A stretch of DNA of 64,000 nt, taken from the NCBI GenBank assembly GCA_029260755.1, contig JAJDCQ010000213.1, positions 1 through 64,000 of the forward strand, written 5' to 3'. The notes below the pieces were generated by a model, which saw nothing but the letters and a program-made list of their open reading frames with translations, made no database searches and was not told where the DNA came from. The DNA comes from Planctomycetota bacterium. GTDB taxonomy: Bacteria; Planctomycetota; J058; JAJDCQ01. Position numbers and translations under genes: made by a program. Shown here one piece after another: positions 46,368-55,501 of the stretch. Positions within the stretch are counted from its first letter, which is position 1. Each line of letters opens with the position of its first letter.

Positions 46368-47165
46368 ATGCCCGACACCGTGACGACGTCGCTCGAGGGC
46401 AAGCACGCCCTCGTCTGCGGCGCGAGCGCCGGCATCGGCCGCGCCACCGCCCTCGCCCTCGCCGCGGCCGGGGCGGACGTCACCGCGCTCGCCCGGAGCC
46501 GCGACAGGCTCGAGGCGCTCGTCCCCGAGCTGACCGCCGCCGGCGCGGCCGCCGCCCGGTTCATCGACGTCGACCTCGAGGATGCCGCCGGGAGCACGGG
46601 CGCCGTCGAGACGCTCACCAAGGCGCACGGCCCGATCCACATCCTGATCAACAACGCCGGCGGACCGGCGCCCGGGCCGATCCTCGAGGCCGAGGAGGAA
46701 GCGTTCGTCGCCGCGTTCGCGCGCCACGTCCTCGCCAGCCATCGCCTCGTGAAGCTGCTCCTCCCCGGGATGCGCGCGCAGGGCTACGGCCGGATCGTCA
46801 ACGTCATCTCGACCTCGGTCCGCGAGCCGATCCCGGGGCTCGGCGTGAGCAACACGATCCGCGGCGCGATGGCGAGCTGGAGCAAGACGGTCAGCAAGGA
46901 GCTCCCGCCCGGCGTCACGATCAACAACCTCCTCCCCGGCTACACCGACACCGAGCGTCTCGGCGAGATCGGCAAGGCGGTCGGCGCCCGGACCGGGCGC
47001 TCGATCGAGGAGGTGCGAGAGGGCTGGCTCGCCGTCGTCCCCGAGGGGCGCCTCGCCGAGCCGGCCGAGCCGGCCGCGATGATCGCGTTCCTGGTCTCGC
47101 CAGCGGGCGCCTACATCCGCGGCCAGAGCATCGCCGTCGACGGCGGCCGGATGGGCTGCATCTAG
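46368..47165 (+). CDS. SDR family oxidoreductase with atypical active site
   Basis: 265 residues from ATG 46368 (GGAAGGGAG upstream; TATAGT -10-like box at 46294). NAD(P)-binding motif GASAGIG (18-24) and NNAGG are typical. At the active site the catalytic Ser is present (VISTS), but where YxxxK is expected the sequence is SNTIRGAM. This SNxxR pattern marks a known group of 3-oxoacyl-reductase-like SDRs whose substrates are mostly undefined. An ILEAEEEAFVAAF segment forms the usual interface helix. It may be co-transcribed with the flavin-dependent oxidoreductase 35 bases downstream. Confidence 0.85.
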   Translation: MPDTVTTSLEGKHALVCGASAGIGRATALALAAAGADVTALARSRDRLEALVPELTAAGAAAARFIDVDLEDAAGSTGAVETLTKAHGPIHILINNAGGPAPGPILEAEEEAFVAAFARHVLASHRLVKLLLPGMRAQGYGRIVNVISTSVREPIPGLGVSNTIRGAMASWSKTVSKELPPGVTINNLLPGYTDTERLGEIGKAVGARTGRSIEEVREGWLAVVPEGRLAEPAEPAAMIAFLVSPAGAYIRGQSIAVDGGRMGCI

Positions 47166-47200
47166 ACCGGGCTCTCGGAGCACCTCGAAGGGCGGGTTCG

Positions 47201-48433
47201 ATGGACTTCGACATCTTCTTCTCGATCAGCCAGACCCCGGTCGACGGCGAGACGCCGACCGAGGCGGTGATGTTCCGCAACTTCTTCGACCAGGTCGCGG
47301 CCGCCGACCGGCTCGGCTACGGGACCGCCTGGGTCGCCGAGAGCCATCTCAGCTCCGAGATCCAGAAGCGGAACACCCGTCCCGTCGTCCCCCACTGGAA
47401 GGGCGAGATCGGCCTCAACACCGACATCTTCCAGCTCGCCCACCGCGTCTTCGCGACGACGAAGCGGATCGAGGTCGGCAGCGCGGTGATGAGCGTGCTC
47501 TGTAACGGCGGCCCGATCGCCGCCGCCGAGCGGACGGCCGCCTTCCTGGCGCTGCACGGCCTCGACCCCGACGAGAGGCGCCGCCTGAACGTCGGCTTCG
47601 CGGCCGGGCGGTTCGAGTTCGTCTACCGGGCGACCGGGATCGTCCCGCGCAATCCGGTCGAGGAGGCGGCCTGGCCGGCGCTCAAGGGCAAGATCTTCGC
47701 CGAGGCGGCCGAGATCTTCTGCAAGCTCCTCCGGGGCGATGTCCTCGCCTCGGACGCGGTCGCCGAGACCGTCCTCACCCGGAAGGACTTCCGGAGCGAC
47801 GAGGACTGGGCGCGGGTGCGCGAGGCGGCCCACGACGCCGGCGCCGAGCGCGTCCCGATCGCGCCGCGCTGGTCGTTCGAGGAGATCAAGGTCGTCCCCC
47901 AGGACTTCCGGAGCGACCTGTTCCAGCTGATCGCGGGCAGCCACGACCCGGCCGTCCAGGCGATGGTGAACGCGATCCTGCCGGTGCAGGTGTTCAACCT
48001 CTCGATCACCAAGCCCGAGGTCATCGAGGCGACCCACGAGCGGATGACCCGCTGCTACCACGCCGATGGCGGCCCGTGGAAGCGCGCGTACATGCCGCGG
48101 ACGAGCTTCGTCTTCATCAACGAGGAGCCGGGCCTGTCGCCCGAGGCGCGGCGCAAGGCCGCCGCCGAGGAGGCGCGGGCGGCGCTCGGCGCCTACTGGA
48201 CGGCGCTCGAGGGCACGCTCGACCCGAAGAAGGTCGAGAACGCGGCCGACAACGCGCTCGTCGGCAACGCCGACGACGTGGCCGCGCAGGCGGTCGAGCG
48301 CTTCCACGCCGACGACCGCCTGATGCTCTGGTTCGACTTCTTCAACCACGACAACGACCGCGTCATCCGGAACATGGAGGCGTTCATGAACGTCTGCGCC
48401 CCGAAGATCCAGAAGGGCTGCGGACGGTCCTGA
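47201..48433 (+). CDS. LLM-class flavin-dependent oxidoreductase
   Basis: 410 residues from ATG 47201. Luciferase-like monooxygenase barrel: MDFDIFFSI at the first strand, DQVAAADRLGYGTAWVAESHL (family 'A..aE.lGfd..W..EHH'), then GSAVM and the N-terminal substrate region. An inserted, charged segment around 175-235 is longer than in many members. These enzymes use FMNH2 or F420 to oxygenate or reduce small organic substrates; the specific one cannot be named. It follows the SDR, and both may act in one catabolic step series. Confidence 0.85.
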   Translation: MDFDIFFSISQTPVDGETPTEAVMFRNFFDQVAAADRLGYGTAWVAESHLSSEIQKRNTRPVVPHWKGEIGLNTDIFQLAHRVFATTKRIEVGSAVMSVLCNGGPIAAAERTAAFLALHGLDPDERRRLNVGFAAGRFEFVYRATGIVPRNPVEEAAWPALKGKIFAEAAEIFCKLLRGDVLASDAVAETVLTRKDFRSDEDWARVREAAHDAGAERVPIAPRWSFEEIKVVPQDFRSDLFQLIAGSHDPAVQAMVNAILPVQVFNLSITKPEVIEATHERMTRCYHADGGPWKRAYMPRTSFVFINEEPGLSPEARRKAAAEEARAALGAYWTALEGTLDPKKVENAADNALVGNADDVAAQAVERFHADDRLMLWFDFFNHDNDRVIRNMEAFMNVCAPKIQKGCGRS

Positions 48434-48449
48434 CTGGCGGGACGCGAGC

Positions 48450-49592
48450 GTGATCGACGACGAGACGCCGCCGCCCGGACCGGCCATCCGCTGGAGCGTG
48501 CCGTTCGCGCCGCGGACGACCGCGAAGGGGCTCGTGACCGGCCCGCACGCGGTCGCGATCGAGCAGGACGTGATCGCCGTCGCGACCCCCGACGGCGGCC
48601 TCCCCCGCGCTCCCGTGATCCGGAGGCCGCAGGCGCGTCGCCGCGTCGTGACGCTGCACGACCCCGACACCGGCGAGGAGAGGGTCCGGCTCGACGACGC
48701 CCGGAGCCCGCGGCTCCTCGGCGCGCGACGGCTGCTCGTCGACGACGACGCCGGGGGGCCGCCGCGGATCCACGACCTCGGCTCCGGAGTGCTGATCGCC
48801 CCACTGCCGGTCGAGCGAGGTCCCGAGGACGACGGGCGGGTGGCGAGCGCGTGCGCCGGCGGCCTCATCGTGGCCGCCGAGGGCGAGCGAACCATCCGGG
48901 CGTTCCGCTGCTCGGACTGGGACGTCCGTCCCGAGGTGGCCTGGCACGCCGAGTTCGACGCGCCCCTCACGGCCATCGCGATCGCCGGACGGCGCGTGCT
49001 CGTGCTCACCCTCCGGTCCGTCAGCCTGCTGCACGCCGACGACGGACGCCGCGTCGTCGACGACGACGAGCGCCCCCTCGAGGCGCGCCTGGATCGGGCG
49101 GGCCTGCTCACCGCGAGCCGACAGGGGACGGTCGTCTTCCGGGACCTCGACGGCGTCGAGGCGTGGCGGCGCGAGGAGCCGGTCGGCACGGTCCTGACGG
49201 TGACCCGCCGGCACGTGATCGCGATCGAGCCGGGACGCGACGGCGTGCTGATCCTCGACGGGGCGACCGGGGAGGAGCAGGGCGTCGTCTCCGCGCCGCG
49301 CGGGAGCCAGCTCGCCCCGTTCTTCGAGGCGCGTCATCTCAGGACCGTCTTCGGCATCGTCGACCGGGATGTGCTCACCCTCGCGTCGACCCGTCCGCCG
49401 TCGATCGTCGTCGTCGCCGACCTCCGCAAGGCCCGGATCCGGTGGCATCTGGCCCGGCCCGGCCTCGCCGTGGCCGAGCTCTCCCCCTCGGGCGGGCGCG
49501 TCCACGCGCTCGAGATCGGCGACGATGCCGCGCAGCTCACCTGCATCGAGTCGGCGCCGAGCGGCGACTCGGGACCGATCCAGGCGCCGTGA
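48450..49592 (+). CDS. PQQ-like beta-propeller protein, N-terminally shortened paralogue
   Basis: 380 residues from GTG 48450, 16 bases after the previous stop. It starts MIDDE like its paralogues at 37058 and 49589, but the helical N-terminal unit is missing and the propeller begins at once (PAIRWSVPF). Blades include RRVVTLHDPDTGEERVRL, DGVEAWRREEP, GVLILDGATGEEQGVV and IVVVADLRKARIRWHL. No signal peptide or catalytic motif. The stop overlaps the next start as GTGA, so the two propellers are made together and may pair. Confidence 0.72.
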   Translation: MIDDETPPPGPAIRWSVPFAPRTTAKGLVTGPHAVAIEQDVIAVATPDGGLPRAPVIRRPQARRRVVTLHDPDTGEERVRLDDARSPRLLGARRLLVDDDAGGPPRIHDLGSGVLIAPLPVERGPEDDGRVASACAGGLIVAAEGERTIRAFRCSDWDVRPEVAWHAEFDAPLTAIAIAGRRVLVLTLRSVSLLHADDGRRVVDDDERPLEARLDRAGLLTASRQGTVVFRDLDGVEAWRREEPVGTVLTVTRRHVIAIEPGRDGVLILDGATGEEQGVVSAPRGSQLAPFFEARHLRTVFGIVDRDVLTLASTRPPSIVVVADLRKARIRWHLARPGLAVAELSPSGGRVHALEIGDDAAQLTCIESAPSGDSGPIQAP

Positions 49593-50986
49593 TCGACGAC
49601 CAGCTGCGCGAGCTCGAGCGGGCCCTCCGGGCGAGCCGCGCGCCGGCCGACCGGCTCCGCCTCGCCGACGCGCTCGCCCGAGCGGGTCGGGACGACGACG
49701 CCCTCGCGACGCTCCGGATCGGCGCCGACGATCCGGAGGTCCGGATGGCGCTCGCGAGGTTCCCGGCCTGGAGCGACCGCGGTCCGTGGGCGGCGATGAC
49801 CATCGACGCCCGGCCGATCCGGACGGCCCCGGTCGTCCGCTGGCGCGTCCCCCTCCCGGACCTCGGTCGCGCCGAGGCGATCGCGGCGAGCCCGCTCGGC
49901 GTCGCCATCGTCTGCGGCGTCCCGGCCCACGCCCTCGGACCGAGCGGCGCGCCGAACGATCCGGCCCTGGCCATCACGTTCTCGACGGAGCCCGTACCGA
50001 TCACGATCCTGCTCGACCCCGAGACCGGGCAGGAGCGCGTCCGGATCGAAGGCGCCCGCCGACCTCGGTTCGTCGGGGACCGCCTCATCGTCGACGATCG
50101 GGACGGCTCACCGGTGATGCACGACGCCTCGACCGGCGCGCTCATCAGCGACATCGCCAGCGATCTCGGCCGCGAGCGCCATCGTTTCGGGTCCATTGCC
50201 GGGAGCGCCCTTGGCGCGGGGTTGCTCCTGATGCCGGCGCCTCGTTCGCTCGACGCCCATCGTTTCGACGGAGCAGGAGTGGGTGAACGCGCGTGGCGCG
50301 CGTCGCGAGACCGCTACCCCGTCGGGCTCGCGGTGGCCGGGACGCGTGTCCTCGTCTGGGAGAATGTCTCGTTCGAGCTGCTCGACGCCGCGACGGGACG
50401 ATCCGTCTTTCACGCCGCCGCCGACGGCGCGGATACCGGACAGCTCGACGAGGTCGGCGTCGTCACGGCCGGCAGGAGGTGGGGCCCGCTCGTGTGCCGG
50501 GACGCCGACGGCGCGGAGCTCTGGCGGCACGAGGAAGCGATGCCGCTCGCGATCGCGCCGGACGTGGTCGTCGCCGTCGCCCCTCGTCGCCCGGAGGTCG
50601 CGATCCTCGATCGAGCGACCGGTGAGCCCCGCGGTCGCGTGGCCGCGTCGGCGGGCAGCTCCCTCGGCGGGTTCTTCAGCGAGGATCACCTCGCCTCGGC
50701 CCGCTGGGCGATCGCCCGCGATGTCGTGTACGCCGCTTCCGGCGACCCGACGGGGACCGTGATCGCAGCGGACCTCCGGAGCGGCCGGATCCTGTGGGTG
50801 CTCCAGCGCGAAGACGCCTCGCCGCCGGCCCAGGCGATCGCCGCGATCGGCGACCGGGTCTACGTGCTCGACGCCGGGGTCGGCGGCCGCGCCTCGGTGA
50901 GCTGCGTCGCCGCGCATCCCCGCCCCGACGATCCGCGGCGTCCTCCGGGCCAGCTCGAGCTCGAGCCCGACGGCCAGCCGCGTTGA
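49589..50986 (+). CDS. PQQ-like beta-propeller protein with N-terminal helical unit
   Basis: 465 residues from GTG 49589. The N-terminus (VIDDQLRELERAL, LADALARAGRDDDALATLR) is the same helical unit as in the 37058 gene. The propeller follows with TILLDPETGQERVRI, DADGAELWRHEEA, VAILDRATGEPRGRV and VIAADLRSGRILWVLQ. Tandem with and translationally coupled to the shortened paralogue. Its stop codon lies inside the -35 box of the asparaginase promoter. Function unknown; the set of three looks like a small lineage-specific family. Confidence 0.74.
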   Translation: MIDDQLRELERALRASRAPADRLRLADALARAGRDDDALATLRIGADDPEVRMALARFPAWSDRGPWAAMTIDARPIRTAPVVRWRVPLPDLGRAEAIAASPLGVAIVCGVPAHALGPSGAPNDPALAITFSTEPVPITILLDPETGQERVRIEGARRPRFVGDRLIVDDRDGSPVMHDASTGALISDIASDLGRERHRFGSIAGSALGAGLLLMPAPRSLDAHRFDGAGVGERAWRASRDRYPVGLAVAGTRVLVWENVSFELLDAATGRSVFHAAADGADTGQLDEVGVVTAGRRWGPLVCRDADGAELWRHEEAMPLAIAPDVVVAVAPRRPEVAILDRATGEPRGRVAASAGSSLGGFFSEDHLASARWAIARDVVYAASGDPTGTVIAADLRSGRILWVLQREDASPPAQAIAAIGDRVYVLDAGVGGRASVSCVAAHPRPDDPRRPPGQLELEPDGQPR

Positions 50987-51010
50987 CCCCGCGCGCGCCC
51001 GCGCTAAGAT
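50983..51010 (+). promoter_or_regulatory. Strong sigma70-like promoter giving a leaderless asparaginase mRNA
   Basis: TTGACC (50983-50988), a 16-base spacer and TAAGAT (51005-51010). The predicted start site (about 51017) falls at the ATG (51018), and no ribosome site precedes that ATG. The -35 box contains the stop codon of the upstream gene. Confidence 0.6.
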
Positions 51011-51017
51011 CCTCGCC

Positions 51018-52157
51018 ATGAACGAGCCCCCGCCCCAGTCCCGGCCCGCCTCCGCGGTCGCGCCGGGACGCCCCGGCAGCCTCCCCTTCCCGACGAGCCC
51101 GCTCGGCGAGAACGTCCCCGGGATCGCCACCGGACGCGACGTCGAGTGGGAGCCGCTCATCGACTACCGCCGCAACGGCGTCAGCGAGACGACGATCCAC
51201 GGGGCCATCGCGTGGGCGAGCGGCGACCGGATCGTCCACAGCTTCGGCGGCAACGTGCTCTGCTACGGGCGGAGCATGATGAAGCCCATCACGATGAAGG
51301 TGTTCGCATCCGAGCTCGCCGACGTCCTCGACAGCCGCCAGAAGGCGATCTCGATCGCGAGCCACAACGGCGACACCGAGCACGTCGCGGCCGCCCAGTC
51401 GATCCTGAGCGAGAGCGAGTGGGGCCTCATGCAGACGCCGCTCGACGTCCCGCTCGTCCAGTTCGGCCGCCAGGTGCGCCGCCCGCGCCGCTGGTATCAC
51501 TGCTGCTCGGGCGAGCACGCCGCCATCCTGCGCGGCTGCCGGATCAACGGCTGGAACCGGGCCGGCTACACCCTCCCGATCCACCCGTTCTTCCGACGCT
51601 TCCTCGACGTCATGAAGCGCTACCTCGGCGAGGACTGGGAGCCGCTCCGGGTGAGCCGCGACGGCTGCGGCCTCCCGACGTTCAGCAACACGGTGAGCGA
51701 GCTGGCGCGGCTGTTCGCCGCCCTCGCGACCGAGAAGGACGACGACTGGATCTGGGGCGCGATGGTGGCGCACCCCGACCTGATCGGAGGCTTCAACCGC
51801 CTCGACTCGACCATCATCAAGGCCGGCGATGGAACCGTGATCGCCAAGGAGGGCGCCGACGGGCTGCTCGGGCTCTCGATCATCCACCCCGACTACCCAG
51901 ACGGCCTCGGCATCGTGATCAAGATCGCCCACGGCTGGAACCCGCAGGCGACCTGGTACATTGCCCGAGCCGTCCTCGGCGTGCTCGGGATCGAGCTCCG
52001 CAACCCCTACCCCCTCCACCGACAGAAGGCGTTCATCGTGCCGGGCGTCGTCCCGCCCGACCGCCTCGAGCGCCTCGAGCAGATCCCGACCTGGGACGAG
52101 TGGGACCCCGACAGCGACCGCTGGTACTACGACTGGCGCGGTCACCCGCTGACCTGA
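51018..52157 (+). CDS. Asparaginase II (AnsA-like, Rhizobium type) family protein
   Basis: 379 residues. Matches the thermolabile asparaginase II family, not the common type I/II fold: GRSMMKPITMKVF, SHNGDTEH, CCSGEHAAILRGC and DGCGLPTFS are the characteristic blocks with conserved Ser, Lys and Cys. It should hydrolyse L-asparagine to aspartate and ammonia. A 40-residue N-terminal extension is Pro-rich and not a signal peptide, so it is cytoplasmic. Expression probably starts at a leaderless message and ends at the terminator at 52172. Confidence 0.85.
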   Translation: MNEPPPQSRPASAVAPGRPGSLPFPTSPLGENVPGIATGRDVEWEPLIDYRRNGVSETTIHGAIAWASGDRIVHSFGGNVLCYGRSMMKPITMKVFASELADVLDSRQKAISIASHNGDTEHVAAAQSILSESEWGLMQTPLDVPLVQFGRQVRRPRRWYHCCSGEHAAILRGCRINGWNRAGYTLPIHPFFRRFLDVMKRYLGEDWEPLRVSRDGCGLPTFSNTVSELARLFAALATEKDDDWIWGAMVAHPDLIGGFNRLDSTIIKAGDGTVIAKEGADGLLGLSIIHPDYPDGLGIVIKIAHGWNPQATWYIARAVLGVLGIELRNPYPLHRQKAFIVPGVVPPDRLERLEQIPTWDEWDPDSDRWYYDWRGHPLT

Positions 52158-52171
52158 TCGTCCGGAAAGCG

Positions 52172-52207
52172 ACGCCCGGGGACGTTGCAGCGAACCGGGC
52201 GTTTTCC
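52172..52207 (+). terminator. Intrinsic terminator after asparaginase gene
   Basis: ACGCCCGG (52172-52179) pairs with CCGGGCGT (52195-52202) around a 15-base loop, followed by a T run (TTTTCC). It stands 15 bases after the asparaginase stop. Confidence 0.7.
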
Positions 52208-52279
52208 AAGGATGTCACCGTGGGGTCCGTCGGCCTGGCCGTCGGACCGAACGACCGACCGATCCTCGCGACGAGCCGG

Positions 52280-55033
52280 ATGAACGCGCCGCCTCCGAAC
52301 TTCCCCGCTCCGGGACCGCCGCCCCCGCCGGGCGGAGGCGCGCCCGTCCTCGTCGAGGGTTACGAGCTGCTCGAGCCGCTCGGAGAGGGCGGGGTCGGCT
52401 GCGTCTACCGGGCGCGTCAGCTCGCGACCGACCGGTCGGTCGCCGTGAAGGTCGTCCACTTCAACAACTTCCCGCCGTCGCGGCGCGACAAGATCGAGAC
52501 GCGCTTCCGGCGCGAGAGCCTCCTCGTCCTCTCGATCGACCACCCGAACGTCGTCCGGGGCCTCGACGCCGAGGTTCGCGGCGACATCGGGCACCTCGTG
52601 ATGGAGTTCGTCGACGGGCCGAGCCTCCAGAAGATGATCGACGACGCCGAGGGCGCCGTCCCGGTCGCGCCGTGCCTCGTCGTGTTCCACCAGATGGCGC
52701 TCGCCCTCGCGCATCTGCACGGGCGCGGGGTGATCCACCGCGACATCAAACCGGACAACATCATCATCGGCCGCGGCGGCCTCGCGAAGATGTGCGACTT
52801 CGGCCTCTCGCGCTCGACCGAGCTGCTGACGGCCGAGGCGACGCGGCTGACGATGCCGGACATGCCGATCGGCACGCTCTTCACGATGCCGCCCGAGCAG
52901 GTCCAGTCCGGCCACGAGGCGGACGCCCGCAGCGACATCTACGCCCTCGCGGCGACCCTGTTCTGGGCGCTGACCGGTCGTCCGCCGTTCGAGGCGAAGC
53001 ACCCGTTCGAGATGTTCCGGCTCCTCCTGAACGAGGCGGTCCCCTCGATCGGCACCCTGAGGAGCGACCTCGACCCCGGCCTCGTCGCGCTCCTCGACGG
53101 CTGCCTCGCGCGCGATCCCGACGCCCGTCCGCAGAGCGCGGATCTGCTCGCGGCGGCGATCGGCGCGCTCGCGACCGGCGCCGGCCTCGCGGATCCGATC
53201 CAGGGGCGCAGCGTCCTGGCGAGCGCCGCAGGCGTCGCCGGCCCGAGCACCGCGCACCGGGCGGCCGGCCGCCGCGGCGGACCGAGCGACGAGGCGCCGC
53301 CCGCGCCGCCGTCCGCGACCGCGTCTCAGGCCGCGAGCCGCGCCCCGGGCATCCCGGCCGAGGTCCAGCTCATCGATCTCATCCTCGAAGGCCCCAAGGG
53401 CACCGAACGGCTCGGGCTCGGCGCGGGGACCGTCGTCCGGATCGGGCGCGACGAGAAGGCCGACGTCGTCGTCCCCGCGATCGCCGTCAGCCGGAGCCAC
53501 TGCCAGATCGCGGCGGGGAAGCACGGGCTCATCGTCACCGACCTCGGGAGCAGCAACGGGACGTCGGTGAACGAGGAGCGGGTGACCCGCGCCCTCCTCC
53601 GCGACGGCGACGTCCTCGGGCTGGGCGCCGGGGTCTGGTTCAAGGCGACGGTCCGCGGCGGGCCGCCGGCCTCGGTCGACTGCGCCGGCTGCCAGCGGCC
53701 GGTCGACGTCGCCACGATCTCGGCGGGCCGCGTCGTCGTGCCCGACGCGTTCCTCTGTCGCGAGTGCCGGAACGCGCAGCAGTCGGTGCGCGCCGTCGTC
53801 GACGTCGAGACGTTCGACCTCCTCGCCGAGCTCGGCTACACCGTCGAGACGCGCCTCGGCGGATCGGGCGTGGCCGTGACGTTCGAGGTCCGCGAGGGGA
53901 TGGCGAGCGCGACGGGCATGGGCTTCTCGGGCACCGCGGTCGCCCGCGCGATCCGCTGCGCCGACCGGAACCAGGCGGCGGCGCGGGCGCAGGCGGCGCA
54001 GGCGGCCCTGCGGCTGCGCCACCCCCACCTCGCCGCGCTCCGCCGGGTGGTGGCGCGCCAGCGCCTCCTCGTGCTGTTCACCGACCGCCCCGAGGGCGAG
54101 CTGCTCACGACCCGGCTCGCGCGGCGCGGGCGCCTCGCCGCCGAGGAGGTGCTCCGGATCGGCCTCGACGCCGCCCGCGCCCTCGACTACGCCGCCAAGC
54201 AGAGCGTCCACGCCCTCGAGATCGGGCCGGACGACCTCTTCATCGACGATCAGGGCCGGGCGCGCGTCGTCGCCCCGGTCGGCGGGACGCCGGCGCGCGA
54301 CCCCGAGAGCGAGGCGTCCGGCCTCGGCGTCCCATCGTTCGCCGCGCCCGAGCTGCTCGCCGGTCGCGAGACCGATGCGCGGACCGCGGTCTACGCGATC
54401 GCCGCGATCCTCTTCCACGCGTTCCACGGCGAGCCGCCGTTCCTCCTCGCGATGAAGCGGTCGAACGAGGGCGTCGACAAGCTCGTCGCCCGCCCGACCG
54501 AGTCGCTCCGGGCGGCCGTCGGCGGGAAGATCGGCTCGGAGCTCGAGAAGCTGATCCTGCTCTGCATCGCGGCGCGACCGCAGGCGCGCGCCGTCGACCT
54601 CTCCGACCTCGTCTCCCGGCTGCAGGCGCTGGTGCCCGACCCCGTCCACTCCGGCTTCGACGCGGTCAGTCGCGAGCAGCCGGCCGGCCTCCAGACGCAG
54701 GTGCGTCGCCCGGGCCGCGAGACGGTGCGGATCAAGCGACCGGTCAGCCTCCCGGCCGGCCAGGACGTCGTCGCGTTCGCGCGCGAGCTCGCCCGCGACG
54801 CCCGAAGCGGTCTCCTCGCGATCCGCGGCGAGGAGGGCGGGACGGCCAAGAAGGTCTACATCGTCGAGGGGAAGGTCGTGCACGTCGAGCCCGACGGCGG
54901 CCGGCCGACGTTCGAGGCGGCGATCGAGGCGTTCCGGACACCGGACCCCACCGTCCGGTTCGCCGAGGGCGTCCCCCACGTGCCGGACGGAGCGCCGCGC
55001 ATCCCTCTGGGCGATCTCCTCGACCGGGTCTGA
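52280..55033 (+). CDS. Ser/Thr kinase-FHA-zinc ribbon-pseudokinase-DUF4388-like protein
   Basis: 917 residues from ATG 52280. Domains in order: proline-rich start; active kinase 27-300 (GEGGVGCVY, Lys57, HRDIKPDN at 153-160, DFG 173-175); FHA domain 386-455 (RIGRDEKADVV, SRSHCQI, DLGSSNGT); two CxxC pairs forming a zinc ribbon (Cys468, 471, 493, 496); a second kinase-like domain 507-785 that keeps the fold but lacks HRD and DFG (ALEIGPDDLFIDDQGRARVV instead), hence a pseudokinase; and a C-terminal 835-900 segment like DUF4388 (GLLAIRGEEGG, KKVYIVEGKVVHVEPDG). No transmembrane helix, so cytosolic. FHA could bind the autophosphorylated kinase, and the pseudokinase may be regulatory. Confidence 0.9.
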   Translation: MNAPPPNFPAPGPPPPPGGGAPVLVEGYELLEPLGEGGVGCVYRARQLATDRSVAVKVVHFNNFPPSRRDKIETRFRRESLLVLSIDHPNVVRGLDAEVRGDIGHLVMEFVDGPSLQKMIDDAEGAVPVAPCLVVFHQMALALAHLHGRGVIHRDIKPDNIIIGRGGLAKMCDFGLSRSTELLTAEATRLTMPDMPIGTLFTMPPEQVQSGHEADARSDIYALAATLFWALTGRPPFEAKHPFEMFRLLLNEAVPSIGTLRSDLDPGLVALLDGCLARDPDARPQSADLLAAAIGALATGAGLADPIQGRSVLASAAGVAGPSTAHRAAGRRGGPSDEAPPAPPSATASQAASRAPGIPAEVQLIDLILEGPKGTERLGLGAGTVVRIGRDEKADVVVPAIAVSRSHCQIAAGKHGLIVTDLGSSNGTSVNEERVTRALLRDGDVLGLGAGVWFKATVRGGPPASVDCAGCQRPVDVATISAGRVVVPDAFLCRECRNAQQSVRAVVDVETFDLLAELGYTVETRLGGSGVAVTFEVREGMASATGMGFSGTAVARAIRCADRNQAAARAQAAQAALRLRHPHLAALRRVVARQRLLVLFTDRPEGELLTTRLARRGRLAAEEVLRIGLDAARALDYAAKQSVHALEIGPDDLFIDDQGRARVVAPVGGTPARDPESEASGLGVPSFAAPELLAGRETDARTAVYAIAAILFHAFHGEPPFLLAMKRSNEGVDKLVARPTESLRAAVGGKIGSELEKLILLCIAARPQARAVDLSDLVSRLQALVPDPVHSGFDAVSREQPAGLQTQVRRPGRETVRIKRPVSLPAGQDVVAFARELARDARSGLLAIRGEEGGTAKKVYIVEGKVVHVEPDGGRPTFEAAIEAFRTPDPTVRFAEGVPHVPDGAPRIPLGDLLDRV

Positions 55034-55039
55034 CCCGCG

Positions 55040-55417
55040 CTAGCTCTCCCCGCCGCCCGCGTGCTTCTTCTTGCTCCGCCGCCGCGCCCGGGACCGGTTC
55101 CGGCGCTTGCGCTCGGCGTCGCTCGCCCGCTTGCTCGTCCCGGTCCTGGCCTCCTCGATCCGGTCGACCAGGTCGCGCAGGGCGATGAACCGGTTGACGG
55201 TCCGCTTGCGCTCGCGCTGGCACCGCACGACCAGATCGAGCTTGGCGTAGCGGAGGACGACGCAGCTCGCGGTCTTGTTGATCTTCTGGCCGCCGGGGCC
55301 GCCGCCGCGGACGAAGGTCTCGTCGATGTCGGCCGGGTCGATCTCGAGGGCGCGGATGCGGGCGAGGAGCTCCTCGAGCTTCCTGGGGTTCACGTCGAAG
55401 CGTTCGTTGATGTTCAT
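55040..55417 (-). CDS. GGQ-domain peptide-release / ribosome-rescue factor
   Basis: 125 residues. Carries the class I release-factor catalytic core RGGGPGGQKINKT (37-49) with GGQ at 42-44, followed by the usual basic C-terminal tail (RNRSRARRRSKKK). There is no codon-recognition domain. This architecture is that of ArfB/YaeJ and mitochondrial C12orf65 (mtRF-R), which free stalled ribosomes by hydrolysing peptidyl-tRNA. The N-terminal 30 residues contain a short helical lead-in. Convergent with the kinase gene (six-base gap) and divergent from the HTTM gene. Confidence 0.88.
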   Translation of the reverse strand: MNINERFDVNPRKLEELLARIRALEIDPADIDETFVRGGGPGGQKINKTASCVVLRYAKLDLVVRCQRERKRTVNRFIALRDLVDRIEEARTGTSKRASDAERKRRNRSRARRRSKKKHAGGGES

Positions 55418-55501
55418 TCGATCGGCCGCCCGTCGCGCTCGCTTCCTTCGGGACTCGCTTCAGCTTGCGCGTCCGCCGGACCGGTGGTCAACTGACCTGC
55501 G

